Counted from the stretch's first letter, positions 45,431 to 53,365 are shown. The stretch is DNA of 64,000 nucleotides from JBGTCD01 sp041749015 (GCA_041749015.1 JBGTCD010000108.1:1-64000), one strand, 5' to 3'. The notes: a model not told the origin generated them from the letters alone. Made by a program: numbers and translations.

Positions 45431-45667
45431 ATGTGGAAAGAAGAAAACAACCAACTCAAAAGGGCCTTTAAATTTGACGATTTTATCGGGGCTTTTGCAT
45501 TTATGACAAAGGTAGCCATGATTGCCGAAAAAATGAACCACCATCCGGAATGGTCTAATGTGTACAACAAGGTTGACATCACCCTCTCTACCCACGATGC
45601 CGGGGATGTGGTGACTGAAAAGGACCGTAAGTTGGCTGCTGCCATTGATCAACTCGTCAATGGCTGA
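45431..45667 (+). CDS. phhB: Pterin-4a-carbinolamine dehydratase
   Basis: 78 residues from the ATG at 45431 (WKEENNQLKRAFKF), the usual length. It dehydrates 4a-hydroxytetrahydropterin made by aromatic amino-acid hydroxylases, though such enzymes also occur without a hydroxylase. The signature EKMNHHPEWSNVYNKVDITL near 36-55 includes the catalytic HHPEW. No hydroxylase gene is in view. It overlaps rsmI by 8 bases and is the first of a closely packed run to suhB. Confidence 0.92.
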   Translation: MWKEENNQLKRAFKFDDFIGAFAFMTKVAMIAEKMNHHPEWSNVYNKVDITLSTHDAGDVVTEKDRKLAAAIDQLVNG

Positions 45668-46340
45668 GCCTAAACTTTACCTGGTCCCCACCCCCATCGG
45701 TAATCTGGAGGACATGACCTTCCGTGGGGTGCGCATTCTTAAGGAGGCGGATATCATCCTGGCAGAGGATACCAGGGTATCAGGAAAGCTGCTCAAGCAT
45801 TACGGGGTTCAGGGCAAGTTGCGCAGGTACCACGCCCATAATGAGCATAAGGTATACGAGGGGTTTATAGAAGAATTGAACGAGGGCATAAAAATGGCCC
45901 TCATCACCGATGCCGGCACCCCCGGGATCTCTGATCCCGGATTCTTGCTGGTAAGAGCCTGCCTCCAGGCGGGGGTAAAGGTAGAATGCCTCCCTGGTGC
46001 TACCGCATTTGTACCCGCTCTGGTCAACTCCGGGCTGCCTGCTGATCGGTTTGTTTTTGAAGGATTTCTCCCACATAAAAAAGGCCGGAAAACCAGGATG
46101 CAAGCCCTAACGGAAGAGCCCCGGACGATGGTTTTTTATGAGTCCCCTCACCGACTGGTCAAGGCCTTGAAAGAGATGGCAGAACAGTTTGGGCCTGACC
46201 GGCAGGCATCTGTTTCCAGAGAGCTGACCAAAATTTATGAGGAAACCCAAAATGGAACTCTTGCAGATTTGATTACTTACTTTGGGAAAAAGCCTATTAA
46301 AGGTGAAATCGTAATTGTAGTCCATGGAAAAGACAAGTAA
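45660..46340 (+). CDS. rsmI: 16S rRNA (cytidine1402-2'-O)-methyltransferase
   Basis: About 226 residues from the ATG at 45660. SAM-dependent enzyme that methylates the ribose of C1402 in 16S rRNA. Tetrapyrrole-methylase fold with YLVPTPIGNLEDMTFRG near 7-23, AEDTRVSGKLLKHYG near 36-50 and ITDAGTPGISDPGFLLV near 82-98, all family signatures. The end reads KGEIVIVVHG. The stop overlaps the next gene's start by 17 bases. Confidence 0.95.
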   Translation: MAEPKLYLVPTPIGNLEDMTFRGVRILKEADIILAEDTRVSGKLLKHYGVQGKLRRYHAHNEHKVYEGFIEELNEGIKMALITDAGTPGISDPGFLLVRACLQAGVKVECLPGATAFVPALVNSGLPADRFVFEGFLPHKKGRKTRMQALTEEPRTMVFYESPHRLVKALKEMAEQFGPDRQASVSRELTKIYEETQNGTLADLITYFGKKPIKGEIVIVVHGKDK

Positions 46341-47148
46341 AAACTATCCTCTGGCCCTCGGCGGTCTATCCATTGTTTTGATGGGGGTTTCCGTTTGGGT
46401 GCCATGGACCATTTTTATTGCTCTGGCCCCGATAATGGGGATCATGGATTATTTTTTTCACAAGCAGGGAGGCCGTGCATATCGGAATTTTGCCGGCTTT
46501 ATCTTACTTTTTATGATACTGGCTTTCACCGCGAGGTCAGTTGTGGACTTTGGTATGGATGACCCGACCTACTGGGTGCAGGGTCTCGGATTTGGGGCCA
46601 TGATGAGTTTGGCCTTTTATATTTTCTGGTATACCCAAAAAACTTCTAAAAACAGGATCGGATATTTTACTTTGATATTGTTTTGGCTGGCCCTGGAATA
46701 TCTGGAAATTAAAATCAATTTATTTGATAGGACATTGGTCCTTGCCAGAACATTGGAGCCGCTAGGGGCCATCATGTCATGGAACCACAAAACCGGGTAT
46801 TTGGGCGGTAGTCTGTGGATCCTGATGGTGAACGTATTGGTGTACTATGCCCTGCTGAGGGATAAGGCCATACTGGTAGGTACTTATCGATGGGCGCTAT
46901 ACATCCTTATCATTTTGGCCATCGGCATCCCTTTGATCATCGGGTTGATATCAGAGGCGCAACCAATTGGATTTCAGATGATGGCTGACTTGTATCAGGA
47001 CGGATCACCTTCTGATGGGAATTTCCCTGAGGGGTTTGACTTTTATTTTGAGCATTATGAATATCTTGGCCGAACCGGTGGCTGGGTGAGTTTGTTGATT
47101 ATCATATTTGCCTTTGTCAAAGGAAAAACCGCGAGAAAAAATGTCTGA
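46324..47148 (+). CDS. Multi-pass membrane protein resembling the membrane half of Lnt
   Basis: 274 residues with about eight membrane helices. The pattern of a short aromatic-rich start (VWVPWTIFIALAPIMGIMDY) and the block SWNHKTGYLGGSLWILMVN near 149-167 recall the membrane part of apolipoprotein N-acyltransferase, but the nitrilase catalytic domain is absent. It could be a degenerate or reassigned Lnt-like protein, or another membrane family of similar shape. It is embedded in the phhB-rsmI-suhB operon, overlapping both neighbours by a few bases. The C-terminus ends in a basic tail (VKGKTARKNV). Confidence 0.6.
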   Translation: MEKTSKNYPLALGGLSIVLMGVSVWVPWTIFIALAPIMGIMDYFFHKQGGRAYRNFAGFILLFMILAFTARSVVDFGMDDPTYWVQGLGFGAMMSLAFYIFWYTQKTSKNRIGYFTLILFWLALEYLEIKINLFDRTLVLARTLEPLGAIMSWNHKTGYLGGSLWILMVNVLVYYALLRDKAILVGTYRWALYILIILAIGIPLIIGLISEAQPIGFQMMADLYQDGSPSDGNFPEGFDFYFEHYEYLGRTGGWVSLLIIIFAFVKGKTARKNV

Positions 47149-47932
47149 TTATTCTAAAATGCTTAAGGAAGTAGAAGAGATCGCTAAAAAGGCGGGGGCT
47201 TTTATCGCGCAGGAGCGAAAAGGTTTTTCTGCCAGCGACATTGAATATAAGGGCATTAATAATCTGGTTTCATATGTAGACAAAAAATCTGAAGAGCAGA
47301 TCATAAAAGCCCTTACTGCGCTGATGCCCGAGGCTGGGATTATCGGCGAAGAGGGCACCGGCGATAAAGATGGCAATCAGTACAACTGGGTGATTGATCC
47401 CCTCGATGGGACTACCAACTTCATCCATGGGGTCCCTGTTTATGCTGTGAGCATAGCCCTGGTGGAGGGTAATACACCACTGCTCGGGGTGGTATATGAA
47501 GTCAATAGTCAGGAGACTTTTGCGGCCAGTCAGGGCGAAAAAGCCACATTGAATGGCACTCCGATAAAGGTATCAGAGGCTACAGAGTTGGGCACAAGTC
47601 TTTTGGCAACGGGATTTCCTTACCATGATTTTAACAGGATGGCCTCATACCTAAAAATCCTCGATCATTTTATGCAAGAGACCCACGGTATCCGGAGAAT
47701 GGGGAGTGCGGCCATTGATCTGGTATATGTGGCTTGTGGCCGTTTTGAAGGGTTTTTTGAGCATAATTTAAGTCCCTGGGATGTGGCTGCAGGGGCATTG
47801 ATCGTGCAGCAGGCCGGGGGCAAGGTCACTGACTTCAAGGGAGGCGGTGATTTTATATTTGGGGGAGAGATTTTGGCTGCGGGGAAGGTGCACGAATCCA
47901 TGGCAGCTACGATCAAAAAGTACTGGGGCTAA
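47141..47932 (+). CDS. suhB: Inositol-1-monophosphatase family protein
   Basis: About 263 residues from the ATG at 47141. Mg-dependent phosphatase for inositol phosphate or related sugar phosphates. Metal-binding blocks: GEEGTGDK near 69, VIDPLDGTTNFIHG near 83-96 and LSPWDVAAGALIVQQAGGKV near 210-229. E. coli SuhB also acts in ribosomal RNA maturation, but no such role can be inferred here. The last nine codons (ATIKKYWG and stop) recur at 48452-48475 as a remnant. The stop codon interlocks with that of a radical-SAM remnant on the other strand. Confidence 0.9.
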   Translation: MSDYSKMLKEVEEIAKKAGAFIAQERKGFSASDIEYKGINNLVSYVDKKSEEQIIKALTALMPEAGIIGEEGTGDKDGNQYNWVIDPLDGTTNFIHGVPVYAVSIALVEGNTPLLGVVYEVNSQETFAASQGEKATLNGTPIKVSEATELGTSLLATGFPYHDFNRMASYLKILDHFMQETHGIRRMGSAAIDLVYVACGRFEGFFEHNLSPWDVAAGALIVQQAGGKVTDFKGGGDFIFGGEILAAGKVHESMAATIKKYWG

Positions 47933-48020
47933 GCCCAAACTTTGGTACCCTCTGTGCAATTCTTACAAATATCGATTTCGCTTCTTGATCGCAGGAAGTC
48001 ACCCTAATAATTTTTTGATA
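47929..48020 (-). pseudogene. 3'-terminal remnant of a second radical-SAM/SPASM gene
   Basis: Read on the minus strand, 47994-47929 encodes FLRSRSEIDICKNCTEGTKV plus WA and stop, matching the end of the intact gene at 48472. Both copies keep RSRSEIDICKNCTEGTKVWA exactly while the DNA differs at about ten of 87 positions, nearly all silent. A one-base deletion just upstream breaks the frame, and recognisable similarity fades by about 48020. The pattern implies this was once a functional paralogue that diverged under selection before being truncated. Confidence 0.75.
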
Positions 48021-48025
48021 CTGAC

Positions 48026-48448
48026 TGATAATTTTGATTCATAAAGGCGCGGCTGGGTGTCCACGTCCAGCGCGGACGTTCCGGGGCCTTGAGGGCAAGC
48101 AAGCCTTGAATGTGTCTATCAGGGCAGAAGCAAGATAAAGGCAGCCCATTTCTATTATTTTAGCCTGTCGAATTTGCAGACTGTAAAAGACAGATTCCTG
48201 CAGGGTGGGCCAGTGGGTTTCGCGGGGAGGGACGTCATTGGAGGTGGTGCCTTTTTCTTATTCTTTTTTGGGCAAGCAAAAAAGAACATTATAGATTAAA
48301 TCCTTGACTCATCTTTTTTCCTCCGCCCAGTGTAGAATCGCACAGAAAATTTGCAACAATAATTTAAAACAGCGCATTTTGCCCTTTAATTTATACAATT
48401 TAAAAACTGGTTATTCTGACCGTGCTAAATTCACATAAACCTATTCCC
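48026..48448. other. Scar region between duplicated gene ends
   Basis: About 420 bases with no gene. It begins with a GC-rich block with local symmetry (CACGTCCAGCGCGGACG around 48061), then a mixed stretch, a perfect hairpin at 48261-48286 and AT-rich DNA up to the suhB remnant. It occupies the place where the 5' part of a radical-SAM copy and most of a suhB copy would have been. Confidence 0.5.
48261..48286. repeat. Perfect 10-bp hairpin TTCTTTTTTG / CAAAAAAGAA
   Basis: Arms 48261-48270 and 48277-48286 with a six-base loop GGCAAG. The A/T-rich arms would give a terminator-like structure in either direction. The surrounding sequence (GGGCAAGCAAAAAAG) resembles an interspersed intergenic motif, so it may be a repeat rather than a dedicated terminator. 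Confidence 0.5.
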
Positions 48449-48451
48449 ACA

Positions 48452-48475
48452 ACCATCAAAAAGTACTGGGGCTAA
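48452..48475 (+). pseudogene. suhB 3'-end remnant
   Basis: ACC ATC AAA AAG TAC TGG GGC TAA encodes TIKKYWG and stop; the last 21 bases are identical to the end of suhB at 47912-47932. It lies exactly 543 bases downstream of that end, the same offset as between the two radical-SAM ends. No suhB similarity is seen further upstream. Confidence 0.75.
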
Positions 48476-49491
48476 GCCCATACCTTGGTACCCTCGGTGC
48501 AATTTTTACATATATCAATTTCACTTCTAGACCGCAGCAAGGCGCCACGAAAGTTTTGATAGGCATCTCCTTTCCATATTTCCTCAAAAGAGTTGTTTGA
48601 AAGCGACCCCATCTTATGGGTGGCATCTTTGTCAAAGCAGCAAGGCACAATGGCCCCATCCCAGGTCATCACACAAGAATGCCACATTTTCCAGCATTGG
48701 TTGAGGAGCTTATTTTTAATCTCATAGTGCCCTACATCATTTTTCTGGTATCGGGAGTATTGCTCCTGTTCAGGAATGAGGGGAGATCCATTTTTGTAAT
48801 CATAAATCTGGGCGGTTTTGAACCTTACTTCATTGACGCCTAGCTCCCGGGCCATTTTTTTCACAGATCCGATCTGATGTTCATTAGGCTTCACTACCAG
48901 AAACTGAAATATCACATGGGGTGTCCTGGATTTTAGGGCTTTTTTCCAATGGATAATTTCTTTTGTGCCCTGGATCACCTTGTCGAGACGGCCGCCAATC
49001 CGGTACGATTCATAGGTCTCCTGGGTAGTGCCATCGATAGAAACAATGAGCCTGTCAAGACCGGACTCCACGGTTTTACGGGCATTTTCAGAATCAAGAA
49101 AATGCGCATTGGTAGAGGTGGCAGTATAAATTCTTCTCTTAGAGGCCATCTTCACCAAATCCGTAAACTGCGGGTGCAGGTAGGGCTCTCCCTGGAAATA
49201 AAGCAGGAGGTAGAGCAGGGTAGGGTCCAGTTGGTCCAGGGTTGATTCAAGCAGGTTTGGGTCAAGCATTCCGGTAGGCCTGGAAAAGCTGCGCAATCCA
49301 CTGGGGCACTCCGGGCACCGCAGGTTGCAGGAGGTGGTGGGCTCCAGGCTCAGACTTACAGGCATGCCCCGATGGATAGGCTTTGCCCGCATTCTGGACC
49401 AATGGTAGCTGCTCCAAACCCGGATGCCATTCCAGGAACGAGCCGGAGTAAGCTTGGAGAGTAAATTGATATGGTCAGTGATTTTACCCAT
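48472..49491 (-). CDS. Radical SAM protein with SPASM domain
   Basis: 339 residues. The radical-SAM cluster motif CNLRCPEC (CxxxCxxC) lies near residues 57-64, followed by TIM-barrel segments (LYFQGEPYLHPQF near 97-109, VSIDGTTQETYES near 150-162). The SPASM/auxiliary cluster region includes CWKMWHSCVMTWDGAIVPCC near 267-286, then ICKNC near 327-331. The role may be modification of a peptide, protein or small molecule, and nothing nearby looks like a peptide substrate. The stop interlocks with a suhB remnant. A degraded 3' end of a second copy lies 543 bases away. Confidence 0.85.
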   Translation of the reverse strand: MGKITDHINLLSKLTPARSWNGIRVWSSYHWSRMRAKPIHRGMPVSLSLEPTTSCNLRCPECPSGLRSFSRPTGMLDPNLLESTLDQLDPTLLYLLLYFQGEPYLHPQFTDLVKMASKRRIYTATSTNAHFLDSENARKTVESGLDRLIVSIDGTTQETYESYRIGGRLDKVIQGTKEIIHWKKALKSRTPHVIFQFLVVKPNEHQIGSVKKMARELGVNEVRFKTAQIYDYKNGSPLIPEQEQYSRYQKNDVGHYEIKNKLLNQCWKMWHSCVMTWDGAIVPCCFDKDATHKMGSLSNNSFEEIWKGDAYQNFRGALLRSRSEIDICKNCTEGTKVWA

Positions 49492-49617
49492 TATAATTAT
49501 TATTTAATCCTCCCATGATTTTAAAACCCGGAAGGATTAGTTCGTAAATTTACCATTCCTTGTGGGCAGGCAAAATAAAAACCCATTATCTTGGCAGTAT
49601 AATTAAATTTTAGAGGA

Positions 49618-50817
49618 ATGCGATTTATTTTTTTCCTGCTTTCCATGGCATTAATGGCAACAGCCACTGGGCAATACCGGTCCCTTTCAGAATCAGGCCA
49701 GATCATGGTCGTTACCTGCGGCCCGGATGATCAGGAGCTTTATGCGGCCTTCGGACATAGTGCTTTTAGAGTTAGGGATGATAGCCTGGGTATTGACCAT
49801 ATTTATAATTACGGAATTTTTGATTTCGACCAGCCTAATTTTTATCTGAATTTTGCCAAGGGGTTTCTTTATTACAAACTCGGCGTTTCCGAATACGAGC
49901 GGTTCAGGAATTATTACATGTACCATGGGCGCTTCATTCATGAGCAGGAGCTTAATCTTGACCATGAACAAAAGAATCGGCTGTTTGAATTTTTACAATG
50001 GAATGCCCTGCCGGAAAATCAGTTTTATCGATACGACTATTTTTACGACAACTGTGCCACCAGAATAAGGGATGCCCTGGAAACGGTTTTTGAAGATGAT
50101 CTAAGATTTGATTTCGATTTCATTGATACTGACTATTCTATTCGTGACCTCACGGATTTGTACCTGGGCCCTTTTCCATGGGGTGATTTGGGCATCGACC
50201 TCTGCCTGGGGTTGCCTATGGATGTAAAGGCCGAGCCCAGGATGTACATGTTTTTGCCGGACTATGTAGAGTACTCCATGGCAAATGCCTACCTTCTCAG
50301 GGCTGGGAAATGGCAGCCATTGGTAAAAAACCATGTGGTGATCTATGAGGGGAATCCTGAAATAGGCCAGAATGTTACCTTCTTCAAACCTTACGTGGTC
50401 AGTGGACTCCTATTTTTGGTGGTACTGATCCTTACGGCCTATGGTGTGAAAAAGAAAAAATACAACCGACATATTGATTTTTTCTTTTGGTTTGTGACGG
50501 GTTTTTTGGGGTTATTCCTGCTCACTCTATGGTTGCTTACGGATCACGAGGCTGCAGCCAAGAATTTCAATCTGCTCTGGGCATTGCCCCATCATTTGAT
50601 TTTCGCCTTTATATGGTTTAAAAAACAAGAGCCTTCCTGGTTTGTCACCTATAATAAATATCTGTTTATTTATCTGATACTGCTTCTAATCTCCTGGGTA
50701 TTTTTACCACAGGCATTACCGCTTTCCTTGATGCCTATTGCCGGGATTATGGCCTTTCGTGCCGGATATTATTTCTATTTTGTGGGTAGAATCAATCCTA
50801 ATACCAAAAACATATGA
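49618..50817 (+). CDS. DUF4105 (Lnb N-terminal-like) envelope protein with C-terminal membrane helices
   Basis: 399 residues. A signal peptide ending near TATGQYRS is followed by the DUF4105 domain (about 25-220). Its likely catalytic set is visible: FGHSAFRVRD near 43-52, IYNYGIFDFDQ near 62-72 and YDNCATRIRDALE near 143-155, with a Cys-His pair as in NlpC/CHAP-like peptidase or amidase folds. Four or five membrane helices fill residues 250-395. A periplasmic hydrolase of lipoprotein or cell-wall amide bonds is conceivable; that is inference from the fold. The stop overlaps the DUF4230 start as ATGA. Confidence 0.78.
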   Translation: MRFIFFLLSMALMATATGQYRSLSESGQIMVVTCGPDDQELYAAFGHSAFRVRDDSLGIDHIYNYGIFDFDQPNFYLNFAKGFLYYKLGVSEYERFRNYYMYHGRFIHEQELNLDHEQKNRLFEFLQWNALPENQFYRYDYFYDNCATRIRDALETVFEDDLRFDFDFIDTDYSIRDLTDLYLGPFPWGDLGIDLCLGLPMDVKAEPRMYMFLPDYVEYSMANAYLLRAGKWQPLVKNHVVIYEGNPEIGQNVTFFKPYVVSGLLFLVVLILTAYGVKKKKYNRHIDFFFWFVTGFLGLFLLTLWLLTDHEAAAKNFNLLWALPHHLIFAFIWFKKQEPSWFVTYNKYLFIYLILLLISWVFLPQALPLSLMPIAGIMAFRAGYYFYFVGRINPNTKNI

Positions 50818-51446
50818 TAGTCAAGCTGATCATACGACTGCTGCCCTGGATTCTGGTAGTCCTCCTGTCTGCCGTGATAGTAGGTTATGTATATCTAACC
50901 AACTGGGGCGGTCCTGCCACCCAATCCTCGGCCACAATAGTGCTCGACAAGGTAGAAACCCTCGGCAAACTGGAATTGGTACGGTATAATATGAAGGAAA
51001 TAATTGAGCTGCACGAAGACAAATTCAAGCTGGATTGGATCAGGGCCTTTTCATCGGATATTGTGTTGATTACCCAGGGAGAGGTGGTAGGCTGTATTGA
51101 CTTGATGCAACTCAGAGCAGAGGATTTCACCGATCGGGGCGACACCCTGGTGATCACTTTACCTGAGCCGGAGATTTGTTACTATAAACTTAACATGGAA
51201 AATACCAAGATCTACAGCCTTAAGACTTTCTTTTACCATGAGAACAAGGAGTTTATCCAACGGGCCTACCGGCTTGCGGAATCAGAGGTCCGTCAGGCAG
51301 CAATCGACGGAGGCATCCTGGAGCAGACCCGTATCAATGCCCGGCTGGTACTTAAGCCCCTTATGACAGAAGTGGCTGGTCGCCCCGTAATCCTCCGGTT
51401 CAGAAGTGATGGCCGCATCCCCGGATCCGGTATTGAGCGCAATTAA
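50814..51446 (+). CDS. DUF4230 protein
   Basis: 210 residues. One N-terminal membrane helix (LLPWILVVLLSAVIVGYVYL, residues 9-28) is followed by a DUF4230 domain facing the periplasm. Family-like features are LGKLELVRYNMKEIIE near 50-65, ITLPEPEICYYKLNMENTKI near 119-138 and LVLKPLMTEVAG near 188-199. Function is unknown. It is translationally coupled to the DUF4105 gene, suggesting one functional unit at the inner membrane. Confidence 0.78.
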   Translation: MIVKLIIRLLPWILVVLLSAVIVGYVYLTNWGGPATQSSATIVLDKVETLGKLELVRYNMKEIIELHEDKFKLDWIRAFSSDIVLITQGEVVGCIDLMQLRAEDFTDRGDTLVITLPEPEICYYKLNMENTKIYSLKTFFYHENKEFIQRAYRLAESEVRQAAIDGGILEQTRINARLVLKPLMTEVAGRPVILRFRSDGRIPGSGIERN

Positions 51447-51573
51447 TCCTCACTGGCCCGCATCCAGTCGCTCGGGTCTCCCAAGTGACCCATAAATCAG
51501 CGCTCTGGGCGGTTTATACCTAATAAATGAGAGCATCTTTTCAATTTTCCTTCAAAATGTTAACTTTATTGGG

Positions 51574-51592
51574 TCGTAGTGAGACGCTACGA
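51574..51592. repeat. TCGTAG(T/C)G-AGA-CGCTACGA palindrome, copy 1
   Basis: Eight-base arms around a three-base AGA loop, with one T/G wobble. The same palindrome with a perfect stem is at 52434-52452. The two copies bracket the AT-rich orphan gene at 51654-52067. Confidence 0.7.
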
Positions 51593-51653
51593 CTAGGGGG
51601 GAGAACAACTTTATGTAATTATACTTAAATTAACTCCATTTGAATTTTAAATT

Positions 51654-52067
51654 ATGAATAGAATTCAAATTCTGGCTTATTTATTTATTTTATTATCTGT
51701 ATTAAAGCTGGGTATGGTATATTATCTTGAACAAATTACTACAAAATCTGAGGAGCTAAGCTTAACTTTTAAAGGAATTAAATGGAAAGTTAATGATGCA
51801 AAAACTTTTAAAGATTCTTTGATTTATAATGTAAGGTTTCGTCAAAAAGTTTTAGATACTTTATCCTCTGAGAAGAATATTAATGATGTTATAAATGAAA
51901 AAAGAGAAAATGCTAAAGAAGCTATAAAAAGTTTGGAAAATTTGCGAAGTGAGAGAGAAGAAATTAAGACTGAGCTACAAAAGTATGAAACTTTAGATGT
52001 TCTTCTTAACTTCTTTTTTGCGATTAATGGTATATTATTGTTTTACTACTATTTTAAACCCGGTTAA
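51654..52067 (+). CDS. AT-rich orphan gene: small protein with coiled coil between two membrane helices
   Basis: 137 residues. An N-terminal helix (ILAYLFILLSVLKLGMVYYL) is followed by a charged middle that is almost certainly coiled coil (NVINDVINEKRENAKEAIK-like heptads near 77-110) and a C-terminal hydrophobic segment (VLLNFFFAINGILLFYYYF). I recognise no family. The base composition is much poorer in GC than the genes on either side, and matching palindromes lie just outside, both consistent with horizontal gain. It could be an accessory membrane protein such as a toxin or phage-defence component, but nothing in the sequence proves this. Confidence 0.6.
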   Translation: MNRIQILAYLFILLSVLKLGMVYYLEQITTKSEELSLTFKGIKWKVNDAKTFKDSLIYNVRFRQKVLDTLSSEKNINDVINEKRENAKEAIKSLENLRSEREEIKTELQKYETLDVLLNFFFAINGILLFYYYFKPG

Positions 52068-52077
52068 CCCCAGCTGG

Positions 52078-52096
52078 TGCGAGCTTGTCGCTCGCA
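52078..52096. repeat. TGCGAGC/GCTCGCA hairpin
   Basis: Seven-base perfect arms with a five-base loop (TTGTC), 10 bases after the orphan-gene stop. Confidence 0.6.
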
Positions 52097-52332
52097 TCTG
52101 TAGATATTATTCTTACTCAAGCTGTTCGGTGTGTTCCTTCAGGATCACTTCGAACCAATAGACGGCATAATTAATGAAATTGAGGGTCTGTGACCCGGCT
52201 AAGAATAGAGAAAGTTCAGGTGTTGCCTGGGCTTTTTTTGTGAAGCATTCACCTCCTCTTCGGAAGCGTATTATGATGACTTTACGGTTTCTACCACACA
52301 TGGGTATTTAGTGCAGTCTGATGACCATCGCC

Positions 52333-52356
52333 TTGGTTCGTGTCCTCACGAACCAA
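52333..52356. repeat. TTGGTTCGTG/CACGAACCAA hairpin
   Basis: Ten-base perfect arms with a four-base loop (TCCT). This is the kind of palindrome commonly dispersed between genes in Bacteroidota. Confidence 0.65.
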
Positions 52357-52433
52357 AGGGTGAATTGAAATTGTATTCCACCCCCTCGCGCGCTTTTGCA
52401 GAGCAAGCGATAAAGTAACAGTTGCTAATCGGA

Positions 52434-52452
52434 TCGTAGCGAGACGCTACGA
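52434..52452. repeat. TCGTAGCG-AGA-CGCTACGA palindrome, copy 2
   Basis: Perfect eight-base arms; 17 of the 19 or so positions match copy 1 at 51574. A further half-copy (TGACGCTACGGCC) follows directly, so the unit may be tandem. Confidence 0.7.
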
Positions 52453-52485
52453 CCAGGGAGTGACGCTACGGCCAGTAGGGGAAAG

Positions 52486-52548
52486 GTCCTGAGTTACACC
52501 TGCCTGCCGGTTTACCTGCCGGAGGCATGGCAGGCAGGAACTCAGGAC
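52486..52548. repeat. Compound palindrome before the murQ 3' end
   Basis: Outer arms GTCCTGAGTT/AACTCAGGAC and, inside them, CCTGCCTGCC/GGCAGGCAGG, both perfect 10-base pairs, around a 20-base centre. It starts 11 bases beyond the murQ stop and may end or stabilise that transcript. Confidence 0.75.
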
Positions 52549-52558
52549 AGCTTTATTT

Positions 52559-53365
52559 TTACTTTGAGGGGCTGCCTTCAATGGCTGCACGCACGGATCC
52601 ATGCTTTTGGATGAGTGCTGCGGCTACCTCATACGAAATATCCAAAGATTCCATGACCATTTTGGTGCCACGGTCCAGGAGCTTGTTGTTGGAAAGCTGC
52701 ATATCCACCATACGGTTGCCTTTGACCCGACCCAGCCGGATCATGGTGGTGGTGGTGATCATATTGAGAACCAGTTTCTGGGCAGTGCCGGCTTTCATCC
52801 GGGTGCTGCCCGTCACAAATTCAGGGCCTACCACTACTTCTATTGGGTAATTGGCCGCTGCTGCAAGTGGGGTATCTTTATTGCAGGTGATGCACCCGGT
52901 GGCTACCCCATGGCGGTTGGCATCATTTAAACCTCCGATTACATAGGGGGTAGTTCCTGAGGCTGCAATTCCCACCAGGATATCTTTAGAGGAGATATCA
53001 TATTTCATCAGGTCTTTCCAGGCTTGTTCCTCATCGTCTTCTGCATGTTCTACTGATTTCCGAATGGCAGCATCACCACCGGCTATGATGCCGATCACAC
53101 GGTCCGGAGGCATTCCATAGGTTGGGGGGATTTCGGAGGCATCAAGTATGCCCAGCCTTCCGGAGGTACCTGCACCAATATAAAACAGCCTGCCCCCATC
53201 AATCATCCGGACTCCTACCTGCTCAATCAAGGCCTCAATCTGGTCAAGGCTTTCTTTGATGGCCATAGGCACAGTCTGATCCTCCTGGTTCATTCCTTCC
53301 AGGATTTCTCTGATGGTCATGTTTTCTAAATTGTCGTATCTGGAAGGGGCTTCAGTTTGGCGCAT
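52559..53365 (-). CDS. murQ: N-acetylmuramic acid 6-phosphate etherase
   Basis: 268 residues. Cleaves the lactyl ether of MurNAc-6-phosphate to GlcNAc-6-phosphate and lactate, joining the murein-recycling route with AnmK (encoded at 36-37 kb). The SIS domain has FYIGAGTSGRLGILDASEI near 61-79 with the phosphosugar-binding GAGTSGR. IIAGGDAAIRKSVEHAEDDE near 93-112 includes the family's Glu-rich catalytic block. VGPEFVTGSTRMKAGTAQKL near 181-200 is the second half. It ends the putative nagK-like/hypothetical/murQ operon. Confidence 0.95.
   Translation of the reverse strand: MRQTEAPSRYDNLENMTIREILEGMNQEDQTVPMAIKESLDQIEALIEQVGVRMIDGGRLFYIGAGTSGRLGILDASEIPPTYGMPPDRVIGIIAGGDAAIRKSVEHAEDDEEQAWKDLMKYDISSKDILVGIAASGTTPYVIGGLNDANRHGVATGCITCNKDTPLAAAANYPIEVVVGPEFVTGSTRMKAGTAQKLVLNMITTTTMIRLGRVKGNRMVDMQLSNNKLLDRGTKMVMESLDISYEVAAALIQKHGSVRAAIEGSPSK

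Larger units (their letters stand above)
52068..52558. other. Gene-free gap dense in palindromes
   Basis: 490 bases between the orphan gene and murQ that contain four different perfect or near-perfect hairpins (52078-52096, 52333-52356, 52434-52452, 52486-52548). A 62-residue minus-strand frame at 52113-52301 has no recognisable features and is not called as a gene. Confidence 0.7.

Noticed and set aside
52113..52301. 62-residue minus-strand frame after the orphan gene
   Set aside because: No recognisable motif, and it lies in a palindrome-rich non-coding gap.
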